Under the pieces are notes generated by a model, which was given only the letters and a program-made list of their open reading frames with translations, was not told the DNA's origin and did no database searches. Positions 51,761 through 63,649 of a stretch of DNA of 64,000 nucleotides are shown in pieces (positions within the stretch are counted from its first letter, which is position 1; each line of letters starts with the position of its first letter). The stretch is from Silurus meridionalis (lineage: Eukaryota; Chordata; Actinopteri; Siluriformes; Siluridae): assembly GCF_014805685.1 (NCBI RefSeq), contig NC_060911.1, forward strand, positions 7,415,712-7,479,711, in the 5' to 3' direction. The translations under genes were made by a program, and so were the position numbers.

Positions 51761-54700
51761 TGGACTCATACTGAGCTTGCTCAGGTCTCAGTTTGAGCAG
51801 AATACGATGTAGTATATACGAAGTTGAGAAAGACGGTCTGTTTTATTTGAGTCTAGCCTCAGATTTTTTGGTTTCTGGGGACATTCCGGGGTACAATCGG
51901 ATCCAATCTTTTCTCCCATTCTTAGAAATAGTGGCCCTTTCTTTGTTATAAGGGGGACTGGTAATTGGATATAATTGAATTTAACGGCTTACTGGCCTTG
52001 TGGTCAAGTTATCGTCTTCTGACAATAGAACTGTGTGTGTGTGTGTGTGTGTGGTACTATGATGGAGAAAGTGAACTTAAAGCAGACCCCATTCAAAGCA
52101 TGTCACATACTTTTGTTCACCCTCAATGTGTACTGTAGCTCCACAGATAATCACTGACCATATCTCTACTGCCCTGCCAGTGGACTATGCTAATCCATCT
52201 ACAGCCTAGCTTTTAGATTTTGCCTAGTCTTAGACCGGAGAGTGAGAACTATAGAGTTGAGGTCTTGCTCCCATTAACACTGCTTTGAATCAACCTGATT
52301 GTTTTGTGTGTATCAGCAGACAATTGGGAGTTTATCATTTACACACCCGAGCCTTGCTTGATACACCACTCCAGCCAGGAAGCAATCTTCTGTTAGTCGA
52401 GACTATGAAGTCATTTTTCTTCATAAATAAACTGTATTTGTCTCGTTTCGAGTGCAAATTTGAAAGAATATATTGAATGATTTAATTGGTTTCCTTAACC
52501 AGATCAGCAAAAAAACTACACAAAAAACCCCTCTTGATCTTCGTAGATGATTTGTTTTCGTTCTTTCTATCTCCTGTGAGAGTCCCACCACTGCCTCTAG
52601 CTGACAGCATCCATTTGAACCCTGATGACCTTGTCTAGGCTGATATTAACAGGTTTCTTGGCTGCTAGCCCCTAAGTGACACACTCCATGAATTCATTTA
52701 AAGAGGCAATGCAGTGTACAAGCAAAGAGAACAAACCTTTTTAATGGGTGTAGTAACTGGAAGTAGTAACTGGATTATTACTGGCCGTTTCTTCTTCTTC
52801 TTCATCTTGTTCTTCTTTTTTTTAAAAAAAATGATGTATAAATGTATAAAGTTTTATTATCAATTGTTAGTGCTGGATTAAACCTTATTCACTTCCTGTA
52901 CAGATGATAAATATAAGTGAACCTAAATAGTATTGCAAGATTACGAAAATACGTGTTCTTAACTAGTCAACTAAGAGACTAGCTGTTCCTCTATGTACTG
53001 AACATTTCTGGGGGATTTAAACACCTAACTTGATAGGTTGTCATATTTCACTTCTGAGAAGTTCACTGTGGGTAAAGACATGCATGTGTTTGTTTCGTAC
53101 AAGTTTGAAAATCCTCAATGCTAACTATCAAGCATGAGCCTGACAAAGATAAAACACCTACTGCAGAGTTTGTAGTCGATGAATAGTTTTGACCATCTTT
53201 TATTTTCGTTTTGAAGTTTCACTTTTTTAGATCATGGTGATATCATGAGTAAATCTTTAATGTGGATGGAATTCTATTATTGATAAGTAATACATTTAAT
53301 GTATAATTTAATTGGATTAGTGGCATCTCCTTTGCTGTTTCCATCAAATTTTAGATCTGATTCTTTTACCCATAGTGCACACACTTACAAAAAAAAGTGT
53401 TCTTTTTTTAAGGAAAGATATTTCATCTTCTAATCAATTGAGACCACCACTGTAAAATAAGTTGCTATACTGAGTATTTGCGCTCTTTAGCCTTATATTC
53501 TGGTTTCCAGATGCGATACTCTCAGGGTAGTTTTCCTACTCAAAATCTCACTAATTAAATGCTTATTGAAAAAAAAAAAACAATCCAGACTCTATGAATA
53601 TTTTTCCTTTTTTTTGTTTACACTTTTAAAAAAGTGTTTTTCTTCAGAGCCCAGCCAAATTGTGCAGCAGTTCTGGTCAGTTTTGTCCAGTCAGGGAAAA
53701 TACATTTAGCAAAAAAATAAAAAAAATTAATTATGGTCACTGTTATATATTTTATTTGTTAATGTTTAAAAACTTTTAAAACATTAACTTTTGCGACTTT
53801 TGTTTTTACTCATTTACTTAGAATACTAACCCCCAATGTTTTTTTCCCCCTAAATCAGATTGCCACATAATAATTAAATAAAAAAATTTAATAAAAATAA
53901 ATGATTAATAATAAGTTTTTGGCCCCTAATAAAAATAAGAGCATGCCCATGCACCTATGCATGTCTGGTTCCACCAAAATATAATTTATCTAAAAAAGAA
54001 TCTTGAAACCAAATCACATCTACTAGTCCCTTTGTTGTATTCTCACCCCGCTGTAGTCCCAGTAACATTTTGCATTTAATTCAGCAATCTAACGCCACCA
54101 GGAAGTACATAAGTGTCTTAATCCCTGTCAATTGGAACTCAAAAGAGGCGTTAACTAGAGGGAAGAGATTAGCAGTTATGTCATTAGTTTCTTCCAATTT
54201 TTCTATTGAAACGGGGGTTTCATGAGGCAAATATGGTGTGTGAACTGGTTGCTTTTGGATTGACATGTAATCCACTTTTCCTGCAGGCTAAGACATCCTC
54301 TGTCACTTGCTCTGACAAGTACATCAATGAGGTCTACCTCTTCCACATACTGTATTAGCTGGTGTAGGAGTGTTGGTATGCGCATAAAAACCGACCATTT
54401 TACAGGTGTTATGTTCATTTTACAGTGTAAACTCAAATATAGCGCAAAAAAAGAAAGAAAGAAAAAAAGACTTTTAGTCTAGTGTGCCAATTCCTGCAGC
54501 TTTGTACCTCCAAACTGTCTGATGTGCTGCCAAGCTGGGCACTAAGGGTTTATACATGGGAGGAAGAGGTGTGTGTGTGAGAGAGCACAGGATGGAGGCG
54601 GGTTGAGAAAGAACTGCCAGTGAACTTAACATCAGATAAATGCCAGATAATATGCCAAAGAAATGCCAGGATGTATACAAGATCCCACCGAGTAGCATTG

Positions 54701-55847
54701 TTGTTTATTATTATTATTTCTTTGGACGGAGGAAAAGGGAGTCTTTTTTTTTTTTTGTCAAGTAGAAGTACGGCATATGGTTTCATCATATCAAATGAGC
54801 TCACCTGTGATTCGATAACCCCCTGTTAAGATGCCCGGGAGCATAACACCCACAAACACACATTTCTATGTGTATAGCTTCTTCAGGAAGTGTATTGTCC
54901 ACACAAACACACATTTAATAGTGTGTGCTGTATTTACTATATATATGCAGGCTATCGGTTTTTTTTTCAATAGATAGATGGATGAACGAATTGATAGATG
55001 GAGTTTAACTGTTACACACACTGCAGAGCTAATAGTCCCTTTGAGGCTCTAGGATGTGTAGTGTAGCAGTGAAGCTCGATATCTTTAGGGAGTTCTTTTT
55101 ATGTTTTCTTTTCCCCTTCTATTTTCAGCAATGTCACTTTGAGGAATAACCGAATAACGTGCATAGTGCTTGTAACCGGGTGGAACCTGTTAGCATAAGG
55201 CAAAAGCTGTAACAGTGCAATACGAACAATGTTTTTTTATTATTATTATTGGGAATAACCATGCTTACCATGTGTTCCTCTTTTTGCATCACCAGTTACC
55301 GAGTTCCTACAAAAAGAAATATTCTTCAGTTCAAACCTAATGGTGCAAAGAGTTCCCCTCGATAGCACTGTTTGCTTTTTGGATTTGAAGAAAGAAAATG
55401 GCCCTGGGGAAAATAATGGGAGCAGAATATTTCTTTCACTGACCCGTAATGTGTAGTTTTCACCAAAATCTCATCATTCCAGTTATCAAAATAATCAAAT
55501 ATCTTATAATACAATTCCTTTTCCCCCCTCTTCATTTTTTTTACCATTTCATAATGCGATTTTCCTATTGCAAATCCTCCTTGACTTTGCTTGGGTAATA
55601 TACTGTATATTAAGGGGATATAGCAATAAAAATGCACAGTGGAGAATTTAATTGCTTACTGAAAATGGTTTATAAGTACGAGGGAAGGAGGAGGAGGAGG
55701 ATTGTTAGAAAGAAAAAAAAAGATAGTGTATGATAGTAGAGAAAATAGCTGAGATGTGAGACATGGGGAAGGATGAGGGGTTATAGCTTCAACAATATGG
55801 GCGATGTCATGTTAGGTAAGGTGTTTGCCATGCCAACATCAATGAGC
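51761..55847. other. quiet region, no gene recognised
   Basis: A short (GT)n run lies at 52031-52052, A and T homopolymers near 52820, 53570 and 53700, and a GATGGATG-like patch near 54970-55000. The minus frames at 54203-54436 and 55326-55637 have no family features. Confidence 0.4.
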
Positions 55848-56567
55848 TACAGTGCATCTGGAAAGTATTCACAGCACTTCACTTTTCCCACATTTTGTTA
55901 TGTTACAGCCTCATTCCAAAATGGATTAAAGTCATTATTTTCCTACAAATTCTACAATTTTGACAACGTGAAAGAAGTGTGTTTGAAATATTTGCAAATT
56001 TATATATATAACAAAAAAAAAAAAAAAAAAGAAAAACAATCACATGTACCTGTACATAAGTTTTCATAGCCTTTGCTACAGAGGTGGGAAGTAACAGAGT
56101 ACAAATACTTCGTTACTGTACATAAGTAGATTTTTTCGGTATCAGTACTTTACTCCACTATTTATTTTTCAGACAACTTTTTACTTTTACTCATTACATT
56201 TTTACACAAATATCTGTACTTTTTACTTCTTACATTTTCAAAACAGACTCGTTACTTTATTTTAATCCATTGATTTGGTGAAATATTATTTTTTATTTTC
56301 ACTGCGTGCCGATTTCGGCCGAACAACCGATTTCCTGTTACTGCGTCTTTTTCAATTCACTGGTGTATAAAGTACGGACTCTCACTCACCACAGAAGGCA
56401 GTAAGAAGTTTGGGGTTAACGTGGATGAGACAGAGGGAGTCAGTGATTTAACATGACTGAGAACAGACACATTCCTGATCATCATCATCTTTTCTCTGCT
56501 TGTGTTCTATATGTGGATCTTCAGCCTGGACACATTCATTAGGTAACAACATTTTTAATTAGTTTTG

Positions 56568-56572
<5 letters not shown>

Positions 56573-56636
<64 letters not shown>
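56573..56636. repeat. (TA)n microsatellite inside the hAT
   Basis: About 32 TA units. Confidence 0.97.
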
Positions 56637-56639
<3 letters not shown>

Positions 56640-57079
56640 CTGTCAAAATTAAAATTATTTTAAACGGCACAAAATATTTTTCCTTTCTTTACTTAGATAT
56701 AAAATTAATAAATTAAATCCAGATATTTTTATCTGGAGTTAATTTATTTATTTTATATTTTATATTTTTAATCAGTAAACTTTTGTTTTATTTCTGAGTC
56801 TCAAATCAAACACCAAAATCCACCATGATTCTCTCAATTTACCCTCTAGGTGGCGTTTTGTGGGTTTTTCCCCTGATAATGGCGACACAAACTTAAATTA
56901 CTGTCTTTATTGATCGTTCAGATAAAAACAATACATCATTTAAATCTGTAAAATGTCTATAATTTTATATATATAAAAGCTTCCTGACTTGACTTGAAGA
57001 GGTGCATTTTAATTATTTAATTATTTAATCACTGTACATATGCTTACATATATATCACATGCTGTACATATGATACATG

Positions 57080-57180
57080 TTTAACACCTCCAAGCTGCAG
57101 TTTTGGGCACCTGAGCAAGCCCTTAACTCACTACAGCTCATTTAGTAAATGAGATCATTAGGAGTCGTTCGGGATAAACA
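57080..57180 (+). mobile_element. decayed tRNA-derived SINE fragment (copy 3)
   Basis: TTTTGGGCACCTGAGCAAGC and CCTTAACTC, then GAGTCGTTCGGGATAAAC keep the order of the blocks in the SINE copies at 11683 and 35756 (GGGCCCTTGAGCAAGGC, CTTAACCCT, GTCGCTCTGGATAA). The head is lost. Confidence 0.65.
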
Positions 57181-57701
57181 CTTCCAAGAGGAAGTGGCTA
57201 TATCTCGCTATCTTTGTCTCTCTATTTTCTCTATCTAATTGTCTCTGTGTCTCTTTTAGTAAATGTCTCTGTCTCACTGTATATGTCTTTCTCTTGCTGT
57301 CTCTCTATTTGTTTCTCTTTCTTTCTTTCCTGCTTATTTACATGTCTAACAAAGTTTTGAGTTTTGAAGTAATGCCATTAGCGATCTATGATGAGAGACT
57401 TCCCTGGTTCGATTCTTACCGCTAGTTTCATATTGAACATTATAAGAAGTTTTTAAAAACAGAACAATGAAAGATCATTAAAATTGGTTGCTGGCAAATC
57501 ATGGTATATCAGTGGTGCAGGTGTTGGAGATGTGGTTCTTGTACCTGAGTCACTTCTCATAGACTTCGAGTTACTGAGAGAATGTACAGGAAGAAGTTTT
57601 GACCCTCTACCATCATGATCTAGGAGAAAACACTGGTCTCCTAACTATAGAAAAGCCAAGAGTCCAATAAGCAAAGGCTTGTTTGCCACTCCTGTGTTGG
57701 T

Positions 57702-57764
57702 GTAATGGTCAGTGAAGCGGTCGGTGCTATCTGACTCACCCGGTTCGATTCCTACCCCTTAGCT
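57702..57764 (+). other. tRNA-like segment (box A/box B)
   Basis: TGGTGTAATGGTCAGTG (box A-like) is followed about 25 bp later by GGTTCGATTCC (box B, 57751-57761 approximately). A weaker one of the same style lies at about 57363-57425 with TGGTTCGATTCTTACC. A full cloverleaf is not convincing. I read both as tRNA-derived scraps on the plus strand, not working genes. Confidence 0.5.
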
Positions 57765-57834
57765 TTCCTTTAAATTGTTTAAAAAGTTTTTAAAAAGAAC
57801 CAAAAAAGGTCCTAAAAATCAGGTTCTTGCAGGA

Positions 57835-57906
57835 AATCCTGTGGCTCAATTGGAAGAGCTTTACCTCTGGGTTAAGAGGTTGCCGGTTCAAACCCCGGCC
57901 AGGGTT
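57835..57906 (+). pseudogene. tRNA-like cloverleaf, plus strand
   Basis: The acceptor stem AATCCTG pairs with CAGGGTT (7 bp with one G-T pair). The D-arm is GCTC-AATTGGAA-GAGC. The anticodon arm ACCTC...GAGGT pairs over 5 bp but has an 8-nt loop, one too many. The T-arm GCCGG...CCGGC pairs over 5 bp with TTCAAACC as an 8-nt loop. Box B GGTTCAAACCC is good. The two oversize loops argue for a tRNA pseudogene or the head of a SINE. The anticodon cannot be assigned. Confidence 0.6.
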
Positions 57907-58009
57907 TAAAGTTAAGAGTGTGGAATGTTCTGGTGGCTGTGGTAAGGAGGGTGTCAGAAATGGCTGTGTGGAAGGTTGGATGTGGTTTCGGAGGGCATAT
58001 CCTGAAGCA

Positions 58010-58038
58010 GGGGGGCAATATCCGGGCGTCTGCCCCCC
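58010..58038. repeat. G-run/C-run hairpin
   Basis: GGGGGGCA (58010-58017) and TGCCCCCC (58031-58038) are perfect inverted repeats with a 13-nt loop. It lies just before the duplicated array starts. Confidence 0.8.
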
Positions 58039-58252
58039 CCGGTGTCTGAAAAGCTGAAAACGGGGGATTATGAAGCAAAAACGTTCAAAAAAGTATCGAC
58101 TTAGTTTTGCATATATAGGAAAAATTCTGCCAAAAACCTATCACCCTCACTTTTTCTGAGGCTGTGAAGCAGCCAGTATTCACAGCCTTTGTTTACAGTC
58201 AACTACCTCATTGCTCACCAGACACTACTTTCCACACAGCTTACCCAGTGTG

Positions 58253-58325
58253 GGGACAAGCCAGATTCGAACCAGCAATCTCTGAGCTCAGAGGCAAGGC
58301 TTTTACCACAAAGCCATCAAGTCCC
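58253..58325 (-). pseudogene. tRNA-like cloverleaf, minus strand, unit 1
   Basis: The minus strand starts GGGACTTGATGGCTTTGTGG. Acceptor: GGGAC pairs with GTCCC (two more positions mismatch). D-arm: GGCTT-TGTGGTAA-AAGCC, 5 bp. The anticodon region is an imperfect stem around CCTCTGAGCTCAGAG. T-arm: GCTGG-TTCGAAT-CTGGC, 5 bp with G-T pairs and a normal 7-nt loop. At 73 nt it is tRNA-sized. Mismatches in acceptor and anticodon stem suggest a pseudogene. The second copy is at 59534-59606. Confidence 0.62.
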
Positions 58326-58404
58326 ACAACACACCTTCTTTTTTTGGGGGGTTTATCGTTTGTTTCATGCTTCAACGCAAGAAATTCAGACCAGACAGAA
58401 ACAC

Positions 58405-59240
58405 AGAAAGCAGGATTCGAACCCTGAACCCCACCAACAGCGAAATACCAGTCTTAACCCACTGAACCATCGGGAAAGGACCGGCTGCGACGGTTGTCTA
58501 AAGCAGGTTTTTCTTTTCTTTCAAACCATCAACACAAGAATATAATGCTAAAGACAGACATAGGAAGCAAACGCATATCATGACTTGCAGGGACAAAGCA
58601 GGAGTCGAACCCTGATTCACACCATTAGCAAGGTACCAGCATTAACCCACTGAACCATCAGGAAGGACAAGCTGAGAAGCTTGTTTAGAGCAGGTCTATC
58701 TTTCTTTTTAACCCATCAAAACAAGAATATGAAGATGTAGGAATCAGGAATTTAACCTACCTCATGACTAGCAGACAGAAAGCCAGGTTTGAACCCTGAC
58801 CACCAACATTAGCAAAGTACCAGCCTTAACCCACTAAGCCATCAGAAAAAAACAGGATGGGAAGCTTGATTAGAGCAGGTCTATCATTCTTTTCAAACCA
58901 TCAACACAACTAAAGAAAGATGTAGGAAGCGAATACAGACGTAAGTAGCACAAGTTGAACACATTGTAAATAACAGGAAGAAAGCAGGATTCGAACCATG
59001 ATCCACACCACCAGCAAGATACCAACCTTAACCCATTGAACCATTGGTGAGGACAGGCTAGGAAGCTTATTTAGAGCAGGTCTATCTTTCTTTTTAACCC
59101 ATTAAAAACAAAAATATATCGCTAAAGAAAGATGTAGGAAGTGAAACCTGACTGGCAGACAGAAAGCAGGATTCGAACCCTGAACCCCACCAAAAGCAAG
59201 AAACCTGATTTAACCCACTGAACCATCAGGGAAGACAGGC
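58405..59240 (-). repeat. array of five tRNA-like modules, unit 1
   Basis: Each module reads on the minus strand as a box A-like ATGGTTCAGTGGGTTAAG, about 30 bp of variable sequence, and a box B GGGTTCGAATCCTGC. Box B starts (plus-strand CAGG) are near 58411, 58599, 58784, 58985 and 59167, so spacing is 182-201 bp. Between modules lie related spacers with GTTTAGAGCAGGTCTATCTT, AACCATCAACACAAGAATAT and AAAGATGTAGGAAGC. The array looks like tandem growth of one tRNA-derived SINE-like unit. Transcription is unknown. Confidence 0.82.
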
Positions 59241-59346
59241 TGAAAGGTTGTTTAGAGCAGGTCTAGCTACCTTTAAACCATCAACACAAGAATATAAAGC
59301 TAAAGAAAGATTTAGGAAGCAGGAACATAACCTACATCACAACTAT

Positions 59347-60629
59347 GATTATGAAGCAAAAACGTTCAAAAAAGTATCGACTTAGTTTTGCATATATAGG
59401 AAAAATTCTGCCAAAAACCTATCACCCTCACTTTTTCTGAGGCTGTGAAGCAGCCAGTATTCACAGCCTTTGTTTACAGTCACCTACCTCATTGCTCACC
59501 AGACACTACTTTCCACACAGCTTACCAGGTGTGGGGACAAGCCAGATTCAAACCAGCAATCTCTGAGCTCAGAAGCAAGGCTTTTACCACAAAGCCATCA
59601 AGTCCCACAACACACCTTCTTTTTTTGGGGGGTTTATCGTTTGTTTCATGCTTCAACGCAAGAAATTCAGACCAGACAGAAACACAGAAAGCAGGATTCG
59701 AACCCTGAACCCCACCAACAGCGAAATACCAGTCTTAACCCACTGAACCATCGGGAAAGGACCGGCTGCGACGGTTGTTTAAAGCAGGTTTTTCTTTTCT
59801 TTCAAACCATCAACACAAGAATATAATGCTAAAGACAGACATAGGAAGCAAACGCATATCATGACTTGCAGGAACAAAGCAGGAGTCGAACCCTGATTCA
59901 CACCATTAGCAAGGTACCAGCATTAACCCACTGAACCATCAGGAAGGACAAGCTGAGAAGCTTGTTTAGAGCAGGTCTATCTTTCTTTTTAACCCATCAA
60001 AACAAGAATATGAAGATGTAGGAATCAGGAATTTAACCTACCTCATGACTAGCAGACAGAAAGCCAGGTTTGAACCCTGACCACCAACATTAGCAAAGTA
60101 CCAGCCTTAACCCACTAAGCCATCAGAAAAAAACAGGATGGGAAGCTTGATTAGAGCAGGTCTATTATTCTTTTCAAACCATCAACACAACTAAAGAAAG
60201 ATGTAGGAAGCGAATACAGACGTAAGTAGCACAAGTTGAACACACATTGTAAATAACAGGAAGAAAGCAGGATTCGAACCATGATCCACACCACCAGCAA
60301 GATACCAACCTTAACCCATTGAACCATTGGTGAGGACAGGCTAGGAAGCTTATTTAGAGCAGGTCTATCTTTCTTTTTAACCCATTAAAAACAAAAATAT
60401 ATCGCTAAAGAAAGATGTAGGAAGTGAAACCTGACTGGCAGACAGAAAGCAGGATTCGAACCCTGAACCCCACCAAAAGCAAGAAACCTGATTTAACCCA
60501 CTGAACCATCAGGGAAGACAGGCTGAAAGGTTGTTTAGAGCAGGTCTATCTACCTTTAAACCATCAACACAAGAATATAAAGCTAAAGAAAGATTTAGGA
60601 AGCAGGAACATAACCTACATCACAACTAG
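59347..60629. repeat. 1281-bp tandem duplication, unit 2 (1283 bp)
   Basis: It matches unit 1 at about 99% by eye, with a 2-bp insertion (CACACATTG near 60241 against CACATTG in unit 1). Differences include loss of a CG in box B of its first module (GATTCAAACC for GATTCGAACC). It continues past the end of unit 1 with AGCAGGCAGGAAGCAGGATT, so unit 2 is joined to the original downstream sequence and unit 1 carries the new junction. Confidence 0.95.
59534..59606 (-). pseudogene. tRNA-like cloverleaf, minus strand, unit 2
   Basis: Duplicate of 58253-58325. The T-loop has changed from TTCGAAT to TTTGAAT, and one further change lies in the anticodon region, so it is likely to be the weaker of the two. 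Confidence 0.6.
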
Positions 60630-61127
60630 CAGGCAGGAAGCAGGATTCAAACCCTGATCTTCACAACAGCGATGCACCAGCCTTAACCCACTGAACCATG
60701 GAAGAGATCAGACTGGGAAGCATGTTTAGATGAGGCACAAGCCTTAAACCACTGAGCGACCACTGCTGAAAAGCACCTGTGCTTTTTGGAGGGTTCATAC
60801 TTTGTTTCATGCCAGCGCAGTAAGAAAGATTGCATGTAGGACTGGCTTTGAAACCTTATCACCAGCGTGGACTATATTAAGGACCATGTTCAGGCACAAG
60901 CCTTAACCCACTGAGCTACCACAGAAGTTCCTTTTTTTTTTGGTGGAGTTATCTTTTGTTAAAGACCAGGAAATCAAGAAATTAATCCAACACAGAAAGG
61001 ACAGAATTGAAATGTTTTCAGAGGGAACAAGGTCCAGAAGTTTTATTTACCAACACAGCAACCAGCTCGACCAGGAATCAAACTCTTAAACTCATCCTCG
61101 TGTGGATACTGACATTAACCCACTAGG

Positions 61128-61130
<3 letters not shown>
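59686..61130 (-). repeat. tRNA-like modules, unit 2 and the diverged tail of the array
   Basis: Five modules with box B near 59692, 59881, 60065, 60268 and 60450 mirror unit 1. A sixth follows near 60641 (CAGGATTCAAACCCTG with TTAACCCACTGAACCAT). Further on, only box A-like parts remain clear: CCTTAAACCACTGAGCGACC near 60743, CCTTAACCCACTGAGCTACC near 60901, and CATTAACCCACTAGGCTATC near 61113 with ACCAGGAATCAAACTC near 61070. Divergence rises towards the right, as if the array is oldest there. Confidence 0.75.
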
Positions 61131-61235
<105 letters not shown>

Positions 61236-61632
61236 GATGTGAGGTCCAGTTAACAGCTAAAACAGGTAGCAGTAATAACTACTTTTTACTTAAGTACATA
61301 TCAGAGCCAAACTTCTTTACTAAAAAGTTTAATCAATTTCATTTTCATTTCATTTCATTTCAATCAAATTTACCCGAGTATTTTAAAACATGAGTATCTG
61401 TACTTCTACTTAAGTAAAGGATGTGTGTACTTTTGCCACCTCTGCTTTGCTATGACACTCAAAATCTAGCTCAGGTGCATCCTGTTTCCACTGATCATCC
61501 TTTAGGTGTTTCTGCAACTTGATTGGAGTCCACCTGTGGTACATTCAGTTGACTGGACATGATTTGGAAAAGTACACACCTGTCTATATAAGTACCACAG
61601 TTAACAGTGCATGTCAGAGCACAAACCAAGCC

Positions 61633-62420
61633 ACGAGGTCCAAGGAATTGTCTGTAGACCTCTGAGACAGGATTGTATCGAGGCACAGATCTGGGGAAGG
61701 TACAGAAACATTTCTGCAGCATTGAAGATCCAAGTGAGCACAGTGGACTTCATCATCCTTAAATGGAAGAAGTTTGGAACCACCAGGACTCTTCCTAGAG
61801 CGGGCCACCCGGCCAAACTGAGCGATCGGGGGAGGAGGGACTTAGTCAGGGTGGTGACCAAGAACCCAGTGGTAACTCCAAAATAGTTCTAGCATTTCTC
61901 TATGGATAGAGGGGAACATTCCAGAAGAACAACCTTCTCTGCAGCATTCCACCAATGTATGTATTGAGTATAGTGGTAAGACGGAAGCCCCTCCTTAGTA
62001 ATAGCCACATGAGACCCAACCTGGAGACCAGATTAAACTCTTTGGCATGAATCCCAAGCCATTTCTGTAGGAAACCAGTCACCGCTCATCACCTGGCCAA
62101 TACCATCCATACAGTAAAGCAGGGTGGTGGCAGCATCATGCTGTGGGGATGTTTTTCAGAATCAGGAAGTGGGAGAATAGTCAGGATCGAGGGAAAGATG
62201 AATGCAGCAATGAACAGAGACATCCTTAATGAAAACCTGCTCCAGAGCGCTCTAGACCTCAGATTTGGCCGATGGTTCATCTTCGAACGATCCTAAGCAC
62301 ACAACCAAAATAACCAAAGAGTGGCTACAGGACGACTCTGTGAATGTCCTTCAGTGACCCAGCCAGAGCCCCAGATCTCTGAACATCTCTGAACAGACCT
62401 AAAAATGTCTGTGCTCTGAC
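61633..62420 (+). pseudogene. Tc1 transposase remnant
   Basis: The start codon is mutated to ACG (61633, in GCCACGAGGTCCAAGG). The HTH and linker remain: the frame at 61611-61886 shows ILKWKKFGTTRTLPRAGHPA then KLSDRGRRDLVRVVTKNP, the second HTH and its basic GRPR-like linker. The first catalytic Asp is lost in a deletion (GAGACCAGATTAAACTC). The block GGCAGCATCATGCTGTGGGG is kept. The second Asp region is shortened (ATCTTCGAACGATCCTAAGC), and the third is altered (CCAGATCTCTGAACATC). Frame shifts are many. Non-functional. Confidence 0.9.
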
Positions 62421-62448
62421 GCTCTGTGAATATTACCCGGATGCACCG

Positions 62449-63649
62449 TGCATCGGTTCTACAAGCGGTAAAGACGCAATCATGCTACTCTTTTCAGGGA
62501 AAAAAATAAATGGAGAGACACGTAGTTGAAAGCTTTGACTCATTTTATGCATGATGTGTAAATATCTATCTTTCTGTCCTACTTCGCTCTCACTCATTTG
62601 TTGCATAGTGTATCTTGCACACCGCTGAACCCTCAAGGTGATAAGTTCCACCTTGACAGATAAAATAATTAATGAAGGCAATAAACGTATCACGCAGGCT
62701 CAAGGTAACAGCTGAGGAGGCTCGTCTTGCAGGCGGGAGAGTAATGGTTCCGCCTCTCGGCACATTGCTCAGTACGCTTTCCTAGATAACGTGACAGTTG
62801 TGGTTTTTAATGCCGCATCGCCCGTGGTTTCAACCACTGGATAAACAGTGCTGTAAGATGCCTGTCAGCTGAATGGCTTTCATAAAGAAATATAGCTCGA
62901 GCTGCTCTTAAAATATAGCTTTTAGACCAAAGGTGGTGTGTTTAATTTTTTCACTCATGGCAAACATGACAGCCTGAGAAGTATTGTTGAGGTTTGTGTA
63001 CAAGGTTCAGTGCTTTTTAATTTCATTATGATCAACTTTTTTACACTATTTAATTTTCTCTTTCTCGCTTGTCTCTTATGGTTATGACTGGGAAAAATAT
63101 GGAATGTCTTATAGCACAATAGACTGTTTGGCTTTTTGAATACTTTGCAGATATCAGCTCTGTTAAGAATAATGAAGTTAGGAAGGAAACATGATGAGAC
63201 TTAATAAAGGGGGGGACTAACAAAAGATGAGGTGGTAGTTTTCCAATAACAGCTTGAAGTAGTTTATTTTGTAAAGATTGCAGTCTTATTTTAAACCCAT
63301 TTTTATTTCGATTACATTGAAGCAAGTTCATGCTACTTCTTTTAACTGGTCCTGCAGTAAACAGCCATTTCCTCGACAGCATCTTGTTTTATTACCTTGT
63401 TGTATTTTGGTCATGATATGATTCTCATCGTTCTTTGATTGAATGTATGCTCCACACAAGGGCAAAAATACAATACAAATAAATATGTATTTGTTCTGAT
63501 GGAAATATTTCAGTAGACGTGATTAAGGCCATTTATTTTTGTCCTACTAGTCACTTGAAATCAACCAGTGTAGCAGGAAGAGGGTAGGAACTAAACTTCC
63601 CAGCAGCCCCTGCATGTCACGTTACTAACACACTCGGACACACTCCGGT
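62449..63649. other. no gene recognised
   Basis: Mixed DNA. The 110-codon minus frame at 63050-63382 is the longest outside repeats but shows no domain, signal peptide or splice support. Confidence 0.4.

Larger units (their letters stand above)
58066..59346. repeat. 1281-bp tandem duplication, unit 1
   Basis: It begins GATTATGAAGCAAAAACGTT and ends CATCACAACTAT, where unit 2 starts at once. It contains one tRNA-like cloverleaf (58253-58325, minus) and five further tRNA-like modules. About ten substitutions separate it from unit 2, for example at 58202, 58267 and 58293. The open frames of 87 and 118 codons that occur twice, 1281 bp apart, are by-products of the duplication: they have no recognisable domain and run through tRNA-like sequence. 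Confidence 0.95.

Noticed and set aside
57835..57906. A working nuclear tRNA gene.
   Set aside because: Both the anticodon loop and the T-loop are one nucleotide too long and the anticodon is undefined, so it is listed as a tRNA-like pseudogene.
58164..59826. Two pairs of open frames (87 and 118 codons) that are nearly identical, 1281 bp apart, suggested a duplicated gene.
   Set aside because: They lie on the 1281-bp tandem duplication, run through tRNA-like modules in the antisense direction, and contain no recognisable domain. Their conservation is explained by recent duplication.
63050..63382. A 110-codon minus-strand frame outside repeats.
   Set aside because: No domain, signal, splice site or family resemblance; length is within chance for a 64-kb window.
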